A stretch of DNA of 7,880 nt from Streptosporangiaceae bacterium (GCA_030045215.1 JASIBJ010000459.1:1-7880), one strand, 5' to 3'; shown: positions 1-6,940, counted from the first letter of the stretch. A program made the numbers and translations. Notes: generated by a model not told the origin, from the sequence alone.

Positions 1-1
1 G

Positions 2-106
2 GAGTGGCTTCGCCGCACGGCACCCGGCCTGCGCCAGTCCGAGCCGGGCGCCAAGGGGCTCGGCGTACCCGAGGGGAGCACCGGGGCAGGCCGTGACGGT
101 CACTGA
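2..106 (+). CDS. Possible C-terminal tail of an upstream operon gene (partial)
   Basis: A reading frame open from the left edge ends in TGA at 104-106 and would encode about 34 residues beginning EWLRRTAPGLRQSEPGAKGL. Most third positions are G or C, as in the neighbouring genes, and its end would overlap the start of the next gene by 14 bases, as is common in operons of such genomes. I do not recognise the product. The other two plus frames are also open here (one ends at 96, the other continues into the M24 gene), and their codon bias is not clearly worse, so the frame choice is weak. If real, it would be an upstream member of the same transcription unit. Confidence 0.35.
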   Translation, partial: EWLRRTAPGLRQSEPGAKGLGVPEGSTGAGRDGH

Positions 107-1268
107 GGGCGGGCGGGCAACGCCGGGTGACAAGCCGCCCCCTCGGGAGCCGCGGGCAGCCGAGATCGCGGCGAAGCTGCGCCGGGTGCGCGATTTGCTC
201 GATGCGCGCGGGTGGGACGCCGCGCTGTTCACCAGCCAGCCTGGCGTCGCCTGGGTCACGGCCGGCCTGGAAGACAAGATCGTGCGGAACGAGGAACCCG
301 GCCTGGTCTGGGCGCTGATCACCGGCACCGGCGCCCACCTGATCACGACCACCATAGAGCAGCCACGGCTGGCCGCCGAGGAAGGCGCCGGCGACCTTGG
401 CTTCGCGGTTCACGCGGTGCCCTGGTACCAGCCGGGCGGGCTGGCGGAGACCGCTGCGGACCTGGCCAGGACCGGGGATGCCGGCCGTATCGCCACCGAC
501 GGCGCCGGGCCGGGCGCGGCCAGGCCAGCCGAGCTGGCGCAGCTGCGGCTTCCGCTGACACCGCAGGAAGCGGCCCGGCTCGAGGAGCTGGGCGCGGACT
601 GCGCCGTGGCGCTGGAAACCGCGCTGCGCTGCTGGCAACCGACCGAGCGTGAGTGCGACCTGGCCGCGCGGATCGCGGCGGCACTGGAGCAACGCCTGAT
701 CCTGCCCTCGGTACTGCTCGTCGGCGGAGCGGCACGACGGCTGGCCTATCGTCACCCCGTTCCCGGCCCGAACCTCACCGGCAGCGACGCGCTCGCGGTC
801 ATCGTCGGCGTCCGCGGCGGCCTGAATGTCGCGTGCTCGCGCACCGTGTGTGCGGGCGAGCCGGCCGCCGACCTGGCGGCAAGGCATCGCGCGGCGTGCG
901 CGGTCGAGGTCGCCATGATCGAGGCGACCCGGCCCGGCCGCACGTGGGAGCAGGCACTGGATGCCGGCCGCGCGGCGTACGCCGCTGCTGGCTACCCCGA
1001 CGAGTGGCGCGAGCATGTGCAGGGCGGGCCGATCGGCTACCTGTCCAGGGAGTTCGACGTCGTCCCCGGAACGGACAGCGCGCAGACCGTGATCAGGAGC
1101 GGCGACGCGTTCGCATGGAACCCGACGGTACGGGGCGGAAAGTCCGAGGACACCTACATCGTCACGGCCGGGCGGCCCAGCCCGGTCAGCAACACACCCG
1201 ACTGGCCTTCACTCACCGTCAACACCGCAACCGGGGCCGTCAGCCGACCGGCGATCCTGTCGGTCTGA
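93..1268 (+). CDS. Creatinase/aminopeptidase P-like (M24 family) protein with degenerate metal site
   Basis: The 391-residue protein has the two-part layout of the M24 'pita-bread' family. The N-terminal creatinase-type domain covers about residues 20-150 (LRRVRDLLDARGWDAALFTS, GVAWVTAG). The C-terminal catalytic-fold domain covers about 155-360. Family landmarks are visible: H221 (catalytic His position), the ACSRT segment at 247-251 in place of (S/G)DITRT, H308 in EHVQGGPIGY, WNP at 342-344 in place of (M)EPG, and KSEDT at 350-354. Of the five metal ligands (Asp, Asp, His, Glu, Glu), only H308 and E352 appear kept. The first Asp is a hydrophobic residue near 236-238, the second is A247, and the first Glu is N343. 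It is therefore unlikely to be a normal dinuclear metallopeptidase. Creatinase is a metal-free hydrolase of this fold, so C-N hydrolysis is possible, but substrate and activity are unknown. The start is GTG at 93. A purine-rich GAGGGGAG at 71-78 is rather far away, so translational coupling is plausible. The family assignment is firm; the function is not. Confidence 0.85.
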   Translation: MTVTEGGRATPGDKPPPREPRAAEIAAKLRRVRDLLDARGWDAALFTSQPGVAWVTAGLEDKIVRNEEPGLVWALITGTGAHLITTTIEQPRLAAEEGAGDLGFAVHAVPWYQPGGLAETAADLARTGDAGRIATDGAGPGAARPAELAQLRLPLTPQEAARLEELGADCAVALETALRCWQPTERECDLAARIAAALEQRLILPSVLLVGGAARRLAYRHPVPGPNLTGSDALAVIVGVRGGLNVACSRTVCAGEPAADLAARHRAACAVEVAMIEATRPGRTWEQALDAGRAAYAAAGYPDEWREHVQGGPIGYLSREFDVVPGTDSAQTVIRSGDAFAWNPTVRGGKSEDTYIVTAGRPSPVSNTPDWPSLTVNTATGAVSRPAILSV

Positions 1269-1307
1269 CGCCACGGCTCCCCGATGACCAGCCCACAGCC
1301 CCGCGAA

Positions 1308-1313
1308 GAGAGG
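1308..1313 (+). promoter_or_regulatory. Ribosome binding site of the permease gene
   Basis: GAGAGG lies ten bases before the ATG at 1324 and supports that start. The 55-base gap after the M24 stop shows no obvious promoter or terminator, consistent with co-transcription. Confidence 0.6.
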
Positions 1314-1323
1314 TTCCGCTGCA

Positions 1324-2790
1324 ATGAGCACTGAGCCGAGCGCACCAGCTAGCAATGACCCGCAGGCTATCGGCCTGCGCCCGAAGTCCGTCGGCCTGCG
1401 GGGTGACTGGATCGCGTCCATCACCAACGTGGCGCCTACCGCGGCCACCACGTTGACCATGGCCGCGCTGATCGGCGCCAGCGGCCTGGCGTCGCCGCTG
1501 GCGCTGCTGATCGCTGGTGCGGCCATGCTGTGCTGCTCGGTGGCCTATCACCGGCTGAACCGCTGGCAGGCGTCCGCCGCCGCCCCGGTGAACTGGGTGG
1601 CCCGCGGCCTGTCGCCGGTGATCGGCTTCGCGGTCGGCATCCTCGTGCTGATGATGGCGCTGACCTCGAACATCGGCAATATCACGCTCCTCGGGTCGAC
1701 GGTTCTCGGCCTGGTCGCCCCGAGCGAGACCGGCAACAAGCCGCTGACCTGGATTGTCGCCACCGCGCTCTGCCTGGTTGTGGTCGGCATCGCCATTATC
1801 GGCGTCAAGGTGACGATCAGGTTCGAGGGCTGGGTGGTGCTGGGCGAGTACATCATCATCGGGACGCTGGCGATCTGGGGCCTGACGAGCGAGCTCTCGC
1901 ACCACCACGGACCGAGCTGGTCGTGGTTCTCCGTCTCCCACGCGCCGAGCGGCTCGACCGGGCTGATCGCCGGCGTGGTCATCGCGACATTCCTGCTCGG
2001 CGGCTGGGATTCCCCCATCTACCTGGGCGATGAGCAGCAGCGGCCGCGCGACCCCGGTCGCTCGGTCATGATCTCGATCACGTTCTGCACGCTGTGGGTG
2101 GTCGGCCTCTTCGTCTGCCTGGAAGGGCTCGCGCCTGCCAGCGACATCACCGCCAACGGCAGCAACGTGCTGCCGTACCTGGCCGGCCGGCTCACGGGCA
2201 AGGTCTTCGTCGATCTCGTCGCGCTGGCGGTGATCGCATCTTTTGCCACCACGACTCAGTCGCAGATCGTCGACGGCAGCCGGATCATGTTCGGCATGGC
2301 CCGCGACAAGATCCTCCCCCGGCGGCTTGGCATCGTGAACAGGACGCACCGCACGCCGGTGGCCGGCCTGATCGTCATGGGCCTGATCCCGATTCTCGCG
2401 CTCGTCCTCTACCTGGCCAGCAGCAGCCTCGAGCGGACGATCGTGTACATCGACTCCACCGGCGGGCTCCTGTTCGCCGGCTACTACGTGGTGGTCTCGG
2501 TCTACTCCATCTGGTACTACCGCGGCGTGCTGTTCCGTGACGTGCGGGAGTTCCTCCTCGGCCTGCTGCTCCCGCTGGTCGGCGCGGGCACGCTGGTGTA
2601 CGTGATCGTCAAGTCGCTGCCGGGCACGTCGGGCATCGTCCAGGTCCTGGCGCTCGTCCTCTTCCTGGTCGGCGTGCCGCTGGCACTGGTGTCGTGGGCG
2701 ATCACCCGGGCGCCGTTCTTCCGGATCAAGCCCGAGCGCTACCACGAAGGAGACGAGGTCGAGCAGCCAGCTCCCGCCGTCAGTGCCTAA
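1324..2790 (+). CDS. APC-superfamily permease (amino acid permease family)
   Basis: This 488-residue integral membrane protein imports a small organic solute, probably by proton- or ion-coupled symport. About twelve hydrophobic spans are visible, roughly at residues 30-55, 58-76, 97-115, 118-133, 142-162, 168-186, 211-230, 249-268, 294-312, 345-365, 374-398, and a pair at 408-430 and 437-460. The exact count needs a topology program. APC signatures include the unwound TM1 region (ITNVAPTAATTLTMAALIG), the GWDSPIYLGDEQQRPRDPGR loop after TM6 (equivalent to the 'EExxNPxRxxP' loop of amino acid permeases), and SRIMFGMARDKILPRRLG followed by RTHRTPVAG in the TM8-TM9 loop. The ATG start is supported by GAGAGG upstream. 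The stop overlaps the dehydratase start by eight bases. Family relatives carry amino acids, polyamines or other organic ions. The operon context suggests a hydroxy-acid, sugar-acid or amino-acid conjugate as substrate, which is inference. Confidence 0.9.
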   Translation: MSTEPSAPASNDPQAIGLRPKSVGLRGDWIASITNVAPTAATTLTMAALIGASGLASPLALLIAGAAMLCCSVAYHRLNRWQASAAAPVNWVARGLSPVIGFAVGILVLMMALTSNIGNITLLGSTVLGLVAPSETGNKPLTWIVATALCLVVVGIAIIGVKVTIRFEGWVVLGEYIIIGTLAIWGLTSELSHHHGPSWSWFSVSHAPSGSTGLIAGVVIATFLLGGWDSPIYLGDEQQRPRDPGRSVMISITFCTLWVVGLFVCLEGLAPASDITANGSNVLPYLAGRLTGKVFVDLVALAVIASFATTTQSQIVDGSRIMFGMARDKILPRRLGIVNRTHRTPVAGLIVMGLIPILALVLYLASSSLERTIVYIDSTGGLLFAGYYVVVSVYSIWYYRGVLFRDVREFLLGLLLPLVGAGTLVYVIVKSLPGTSGIVQVLALVLFLVGVPLALVSWAITRAPFFRIKPERYHEGDEVEQPAPAVSA

Positions 2791-4612
2791 GCCTCAGGGC
2801 AGGCACGGGCGGCCGCCGGTCCTGGCCAATGGCCAGGACCGGGGTCGCCCGCCGCTGCGCAGCGACGGGTGGCTGCGCGGCGATGACGAGGTTGCGCTGG
2901 AGCACCGGGCGGCGTTGCGTCCTGCCGGGTTCCGCTCGGCGATGCTGGCCGGTGCGCGCGCTCCTGATACCGGAACGAGGCGTCACCGGCACGCTGACGG
3001 CCGCCCGCTGATCGGGATCGCGAGTACGGCCAGCGATCTTAACCGGTGCGACCGTGGCCTGGACGTGCTGGCAGCCGCGGTGCGCGCCGGAGTGCTGGCC
3101 GCGGGCGGCCTGCCGCTCGCGTTCCCGGTCATGTCGCTGAGCGAAGACCTGATGAAGCCGACGGCGATGCTGTACAGGAACCTGCTGGCGATCGAGGTCG
3201 AGGAGACGATCAGATCGCAGCCGCTGGACGGCATCGTCGCGCTCGGCAACTGCGACAAGAGCGTGCCCGCCTACCTGATGGCGCTGGCCAGCGCCGACGT
3301 TCCGGCGCTGCTCGTGACGGGCGGCTCCCGCGCGCCGGCTACGTTCCGGGGCGAGCGGCTGGGGAGTGGCACCTCGCTGTGGCGCTACTACGACGCGCGC
3401 CGGTCCGGCCAGCTCACCGACCCGCAGTGGAACAGGCTCGAGGTCTGCCTCGGCCGCGGCCTCGGGGCGTGCAACACGATGGGCACCGCCTCGTCGATGG
3501 CGATCGTGGCCGAGGCGCTCGGCCTGATGCTGCCCGGCACCGCCGTCCTGGCCGCCGGTGACCCGGCGCAGGTGGCGCTGGCCGAGGCGGCGGGCCGGCG
3601 CATCGTTGCAATGACCGCCTCGGGGACGCGGCCCTCGGCCGTGCTCACCCCGGCCGGGTTCGGCAACGCGATCGCGGCCCTGGCGGCTGTGGGCGGGTCG
3701 ACGAACGCGATCATCCACTTGTGCGCGATCGCCGGCCGGCGTGCCATCACGCTGCCGTTGGAGCGGTTCGCCGAGGTGAGCGCGTCCGTGCCGGTCATCG
3801 CCGACGTCAGCCCGGTCGGGTCGGGGCTGATGTCCGACCTGGCGGCCGCGGGCGGTCTGCCCGCGGTGCTCGCGCAGATCACGCCGCACCTGGATCTGGA
3901 TGTCGCCACCGCGACCGGCGAGTCGCTCGGTGAGGTGCTGGCCCGGCACCCTATCCGGGCACGCGGCGCCATCCGGTCCGCAACTGACCCGGTCACGCCT
4001 TCGGCGGCCTTCACGATCGTCCGCGGCAACCTCGCCCCGGACGGCGCGGTCATCAAGACCGCGGCCGCCAGCCCGGCGCTGCTTCGTCACCGGGGGCGCG
4101 CCGTGGTGTTCCACTCGTACAACGAGATGCGCGAGCGGATCGACGACCCGGCGCTCGAGGTCACACCGGACTCGGTGCTCGTCCTGGCGGGCTGCGGCCC
4201 GGCGGGCGCGGGCATGCCGGAGTGGGGGATGCTGCCGATCCCGCGCAAGCTGCTCGACCAGGGCGTCACCGACATGGTGCGGATCAGCGAGGGGCGGATG
4301 AGCGGCACCAGCTTCGGGACCGTAGTACTGCACGCCGCGCCAGAAAGCGCGGTCGGAGGCCCGCTCTCGCGGCTGCGGGACGGCGACATGGTGCGGTTGG
4401 ACGCGCGGGCGGGCGAGCTGTGCGTCGAGGCCGACCCGGAAGCGTTCGCGGCCAGGACGCCGGTCCTGCCGCCGGTCCGCGACCTGCGCGGCTGGCCGGT
4501 TCTGCACCGGGCGCACGTCACCCAGGCCCCGCAGGGATGCGACTATGACTTTCTGCAGGCGCGCTCACCGGAGCAGCTGCCGTTCGCCGAGCCGGTGATC
4601 GGCCGGTCCTAG
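2783..4612 (+). CDS. IlvD/Edd-family dehydratase, L-arabonate/pentonate dehydratase-like
   Basis: The protein should dehydrate a sugar acid (aldonate) to a 2-keto-3-deoxy acid using an Fe-S cluster and Mg2+ in the cytoplasm. At 609 residues it is slightly longer than typical aldonate dehydratases. Three cysteines fit the [2Fe-2S] ligands: C89 (NRCDRG), C157 (GNCDKS) and C230 (GACNTMGTASSMA). Mg2+ ligand positions are present: E121 (SLSEDLMKPTAM), D158, the carbamylatable K159 and E480 (GMPEWG). The proposed catalytic serine is S507 in RISEGRMSGTSFG. Segments such as LRSDGWLRGDD, FPVMSLSEDLMKPTAML, GSGTSLWR, RGNLAPDGAVIK and the QAPQGCDYDFL end match the arabonate dehydratase branch better than dihydroxyacid dehydratase (IlvD) or 6-phosphogluconate dehydratase (Edd). 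The exact sugar acid cannot be read from sequence. The start taken is GTG at 2783. It overlaps the permease stop and lacks a well-placed ribosome binding site (AAGGAG at 2747-2752 is 30 bases away). No other ATG or GTG occurs before the conserved LRSDGW segment. Confidence 0.9.
   Translation: MPKPQGRHGRPPVLANGQDRGRPPLRSDGWLRGDDEVALEHRAALRPAGFRSAMLAGARAPDTGTRRHRHADGRPLIGIASTASDLNRCDRGLDVLAAAVRAGVLAAGGLPLAFPVMSLSEDLMKPTAMLYRNLLAIEVEETIRSQPLDGIVALGNCDKSVPAYLMALASADVPALLVTGGSRAPATFRGERLGSGTSLWRYYDARRSGQLTDPQWNRLEVCLGRGLGACNTMGTASSMAIVAEALGLMLPGTAVLAAGDPAQVALAEAAGRRIVAMTASGTRPSAVLTPAGFGNAIAALAAVGGSTNAIIHLCAIAGRRAITLPLERFAEVSASVPVIADVSPVGSGLMSDLAAAGGLPAVLAQITPHLDLDVATATGESLGEVLARHPIRARGAIRSATDPVTPSAAFTIVRGNLAPDGAVIKTAAASPALLRHRGRAVVFHSYNEMRERIDDPALEVTPDSVLVLAGCGPAGAGMPEWGMLPIPRKLLDQGVTDMVRISEGRMSGTSFGTVVLHAAPESAVGGPLSRLRDGDMVRLDARAGELCVEADPEAFAARTPVLPPVRDLRGWPVLHRAHVTQAPQGCDYDFLQARSPEQLPFAEPVIGRS
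2816..2842. repeat. Perfect 27-bp palindrome (operator or hairpin)
   Basis: Two perfect 13-base arms, CCGGTCCTGGCCA and TGGCCAGGACCGG, flank a single central A at 2829. As RNA it would give a 12-bp stem closed by a three-base AAT loop. It lies 25 bases beyond the permease stop and within the first codons of the dehydratase, in a part of the protein not expected to be conserved. It could bind a dimeric regulator, or act as an intra-operon hairpin that stabilises, attenuates or processes the mRNA. No T-run follows, so a classical intrinsic terminator is less likely. Confidence 0.7.
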
Positions 4613-4660
4613 GTCTTGGCCGCCACCGCGCCCCAGGGAGTAGAGCCGTCCCTCGCAGCA

Positions 4661-4671
4661 GGAGGCAGGAG
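4661..4671 (+). promoter_or_regulatory. Ribosome binding site of the aldehyde dehydrogenase gene
   Basis: A purine-rich GGAGGCAGGAG ends three bases before the ATG at 4675. Its GGAGG core is nine bases away, which is a good spacing. It fixes the start, since no in-frame ATG or GTG lies between the dehydratase stop and 4675. Confidence 0.7.
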
Positions 4672-4674
4672 TCA

Positions 4675-6051
4675 ATGCAGGAGAGCCGATCGCCCGCACA
4701 TCCGGACCAGGTCCTGGCCACGTTTCCCGACCAGCAGCCCGGCGAGGTAACCCAGGCCGTCGCCGCGGCCCGCTCGGCTGCACCGGGATGGGCGGGGCTG
4801 CCCGCGCTGCAGCGCAGCCAGGCGCTGGACGCCGCGGCCGACGCGGTCGCCGGCGCGGCCGGTGACCTGACCGAGCTCGGGATCGCCGAGGTCGGCAAGC
4901 CGCGCGGCGAGATGGCGGCCGAGGTCGCCAGGGGCGTGGCGATCCTGCGGTACTACGCACAGGCGGCGCTGGACCCGGACGGCGACACCCTGCCATCAGC
5001 CGATGGCCGGTCGCTGCTCATGAGCCGCCGCCGACCGCACGGCGTGGCCGGGTGCATAACCCCGTGGAACTTCCCCGTAGCGATTCCGCTCTGGAAGATC
5101 GCGCCGGCGCTGGCCTACGGAAACGCAGTCGCATGGAAGCCCTCGCCCGCTGCCACTGCCATCGCGCGCGAGCTTGCGGCCCTGGTGGCGACCGCACTAC
5201 CGCCCCGAGTGCTCGCGCTGGTGACGGGCGACGCCGACTCCGGCCAGGCGCTGACCCAGGCGGCCGATCTCATCTCGTTCACCGGGTCGGCGGCGGTCGG
5301 CAGGTCGGTGGCGGTCGCCGCCGCCGAGCGCGGCATCCCCGCGCAGGCGGAGATGGGCGGGCAGAACCCGGCCGTGATCCTGCCCGACGCGGACCTGGAG
5401 CAGGCCGCGCGGATTATCGCCCAGGCCGCGATGGGCTACGCGGGCCAGAAGTGCACGGCCACCTCGCGGATCATTGTCGTGGGCGACGCCGGTGCGGCGG
5501 GCGAGGCTCTCGTGGCTGCGGTGCGCCGGCTGCCGGTCGGCGACCCGGCGGACGACGGTACCGTGATCGGGCCCGTCATCAGCGAAGCCGCGATGTCCCG
5601 AGTTCTCGACGCGGCGGCCGAAGTGCAACGAGCCGGCGGCCGGGTCATCCTCGGCGATGACCCGGTACCTGAAGAGGGCTACTTCGTGGCACCGGTCCTG
5701 GCTGAGGGGGTCGAACCGTCGGCCAGGATCGCGCAGGAGGAGATATTCGGCCCGTTCGCGGTCGTCCTCAGCGCGCGCGACGAAGCCGATGCCCTGCGCA
5801 TCGCCAACGGGGTCAGGTACGGGCTGGCCGCGTCGGTATTCACCCGCGACCTGGACCGTGCGCTCCGGTTCACCGCCGAGCTAGACGCCGGGCTGGTGCG
5901 GGTCAACGCGCCCACGTCCGGGGTGGACTTCTACGCCCCGTTCGGCGGGGTCAAGGACTCGAGTGCCGGACCGCGGGAGCAGGGCAAGGCGGCCAGGGAC
6001 TTCTACACGGTGACCAGGACGATCACGATCTCGCCCAGTTCGCCGGGCTGA
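4675..6051 (+). CDS. NAD(P)+-dependent aldehyde dehydrogenase, alpha-ketoglutarate semialdehyde dehydrogenase-like
   Basis: The protein probably oxidises alpha-ketoglutarate semialdehyde (2,5-dioxopentanoate) to alpha-ketoglutarate, the last step of non-phosphorylative pentose, hexarate or hydroxyproline breakdown. All aldehyde dehydrogenase landmarks are present: N131 in TPWNFP, K155 in WKPS, the cofactor loop FTGSAAVG (202-209), E226 in EMGGQNP, the catalytic C260 in GQKCTATSR, and E356 in QEEIFGP. The GQ(K/R)CTATSR active site and the C-terminal VNAPTSGVDFYAPFGG...SSAGPREQG block (about 410-437) are characteristic of the semialdehyde dehydrogenase branch; relatives there read VNLPTAGVDYHVPFGG. 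At 458 residues it is about 20 shorter than usual, lacking the N-terminal strand (typically a YIGGEW-like segment), but the fold-critical parts are complete. It follows the dehydratase by 62 bases on the same strand with no clear terminator. Substrate assignment rests on motifs and the neighbouring sugar-acid dehydratase. Other short-chain semialdehydes cannot be excluded. Confidence 0.88.
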   Translation: MQESRSPAHPDQVLATFPDQQPGEVTQAVAAARSAAPGWAGLPALQRSQALDAAADAVAGAAGDLTELGIAEVGKPRGEMAAEVARGVAILRYYAQAALDPDGDTLPSADGRSLLMSRRRPHGVAGCITPWNFPVAIPLWKIAPALAYGNAVAWKPSPAATAIARELAALVATALPPRVLALVTGDADSGQALTQAADLISFTGSAAVGRSVAVAAAERGIPAQAEMGGQNPAVILPDADLEQAARIIAQAAMGYAGQKCTATSRIIVVGDAGAAGEALVAAVRRLPVGDPADDGTVIGPVISEAAMSRVLDAAAEVQRAGGRVILGDDPVPEEGYFVAPVLAEGVEPSARIAQEEIFGPFAVVLSARDEADALRIANGVRYGLAASVFTRDLDRALRFTAELDAGLVRVNAPTSGVDFYAPFGGVKDSSAGPREQGKAARDFYTVTRTITISPSSPG

Positions 6052-6061
6052 GCGGTCAGCC
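6046..6061. terminator. Small hairpin spanning both convergent stop codons
   Basis: GGCTGA, a four-base loop GCGG, and TCAGCC form a perfect 6-bp stem. The TGA of the dehydrogenase (6049-6051) and the TGA of the minus-strand gene (read as TCA at 6056-6058) are the symmetric arms. It may serve as a weak two-way transcription end, but there are no T-runs on either side and it could be coincidental. Confidence 0.35.
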
Positions 6062-6928
6062 GGCCTCGGCCTGCGTCGGCCAGGGCCGGAAAAGGTCAGC
6101 GGCCCTGGGGTAGATCTCGGCGGCGATCGCCACGCTCATCGGCTTGACCAGCTCGCGCAGCCGCAAGCAGCCGGCCTCTCCTAGCGCCTCATGGGGCGCG
6201 AGGGCCAGCAGGTCGGTCTGATGCTCGACGGCCTCCCGGTGCTCGCGACCCGCCTGCGTCGCCACCTCCTCGGCGTCGATCAGCCCGCGACTGCGCAGCC
6301 TCTCCGCGGCCGCCGACCACTGCTGCGCCGACCAAGCCCTCGTCCGCGCGAACTCCCGAGGCACGCCGCCCGCTGCTACGTGCATCAGCAGCGCCTCGCA
6401 GCCGTCGTAACCGGCCGCCTGCAGTGCCATAAGGTGACCGTCACCGCGATGCTCGCGCAGCAGCGTCAGGGCATGCCACAGGCGCAGGTGCGGCTCCTGC
6501 GGCCACGGCAGCGACGCGTGCCCGGCGTACAGAGCCCGGCCCTCGGGCTGGCATGCCCGGGCCGCGATCGTGGCCAGGTCGGCCGCCTCCCTGACCTCCG
6601 GCCCGGAGATCACCGCATCGCCCAGCACGCGGCGCAGCGCCGCGTCCACGGCAGCGAGCCGGGGCTCGAGAATCGCCGCGGGCGTGGCCAGCGACCAGGC
6701 CGCCGGGATGCACGAGCGGATCAGCTCGGGCTGGAAGTTGTAGAACGTGGCAATCACGACGTCGGCGGGTACCGCGCCCATCGGCGCCGCGCGTCCGGCG
6801 AAGTACCCCATCGGACCGGCCACCAGGCCGGCCGCGGCGTATGCCGTGGCCGCCTCTGGCACCAGGAAGATGATTGACGGGTAGGGGTTGGCGGTCCGGG
6901 CGAGCTTGCGCGCTATGACAGGGTCCAC
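6056..6928 (-). CDS. SCO6745-like family protein, function unknown
   Basis: The 290-residue protein resembles a family widespread in actinobacteria and named after Streptomyces SCO6745; its biochemical role is not established. Family-like features are an N-terminal PEAATAYAAAGL segment (24-35), the GYFAGRAAPMG and VVIATFYNFQPELI stretch (41-70), LWHALTLLREHRGDGHLMAL (150-169), and a C-terminal region around 190-220 (REFARTRAWSAQQWSAAAERLRSRGLID) that looks like a winged helix-turn-helix. The C-terminal half is helical and alanine-rich. I see no catalytic motif, signal peptide or membrane span. The start is GTG at 6928 (reading down-strand). No Shine-Dalgarno sequence precedes it, but a TAGCTT box ends seven bases upstream, suggesting a leaderless mRNA. 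It converges on the catabolic operon with a four-base gap and is probably not functionally linked to it. A DNA-binding role is possible but unproven. Confidence 0.82.
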   Translation of the reverse strand: MDPVIARKLARTANPYPSIIFLVPEAATAYAAAGLVAGPMGYFAGRAAPMGAVPADVVIATFYNFQPELIRSCIPAAWSLATPAAILEPRLAAVDAALRRVLGDAVISGPEVREAADLATIAARACQPEGRALYAGHASLPWPQEPHLRLWHALTLLREHRGDGHLMALQAAGYDGCEALLMHVAAGGVPREFARTRAWSAQQWSAAAERLRSRGLIDAEEVATQAGREHREAVEHQTDLLALAPHEALGEAGCLRLRELVKPMSVAIAAEIYPRAADLFRPWPTQAEAG

Positions 6929-6934
6929 AGTCGG

Positions 6935-6940
6935 AAGCTA
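6935..6940 (-). promoter_or_regulatory. Candidate -10 box for leaderless transcription of the SCO6745-like gene
   Basis: On the minus strand TAGCTT matches the actinobacterial TANNNT -10 pattern and is followed by exactly six bases (CCGACT) before the GTG. This puts a start site at or next to the first base of the start codon. No convincing -35 hexamer is seen at 16-19 bases upstream. Confidence 0.4.

Noticed and set aside
1240..2745. A 501-codon open frame on the minus strand opposite the permease
   Set aside because: The product is a low-complexity string of Asp, Arg, His and Gln, as expected when the antisense of a GC-rich gene is read. The plus-strand frame encodes a clear permease.
2780..4516. 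A 578-codon open frame on the minus strand opposite the dehydratase
   Set aside because: Same antisense composition and no domain. The plus strand encodes an intact dehydratase with all its motifs.
2783..4612. Assignment as dihydroxyacid dehydratase (ilvD) or 6-phosphogluconate dehydratase (edd)
   Set aside because: Segment matches and the N- and C-terminal motifs fit the arabonate/pentonate dehydratase branch, and the neighbours are catabolic rather than branched-chain amino acid or Entner-Doudoroff genes.
93..6051. trans-4-hydroxyproline degradation cluster
   Set aside because: The KGSA dehydrogenase, the amino-acid-type permease and a prolidase-fold protein would fit, but none of the specific hydroxyproline enzymes is seen and the sugar-acid dehydratase has no role there. 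It is kept only as a weaker alternative.
6191..6877. A 228-codon plus-strand frame opposite the SCO6745-like gene
   Set aside because: Arg/Gln-rich shadow frame without a ribosome binding site. The minus-strand product has family-like segments.
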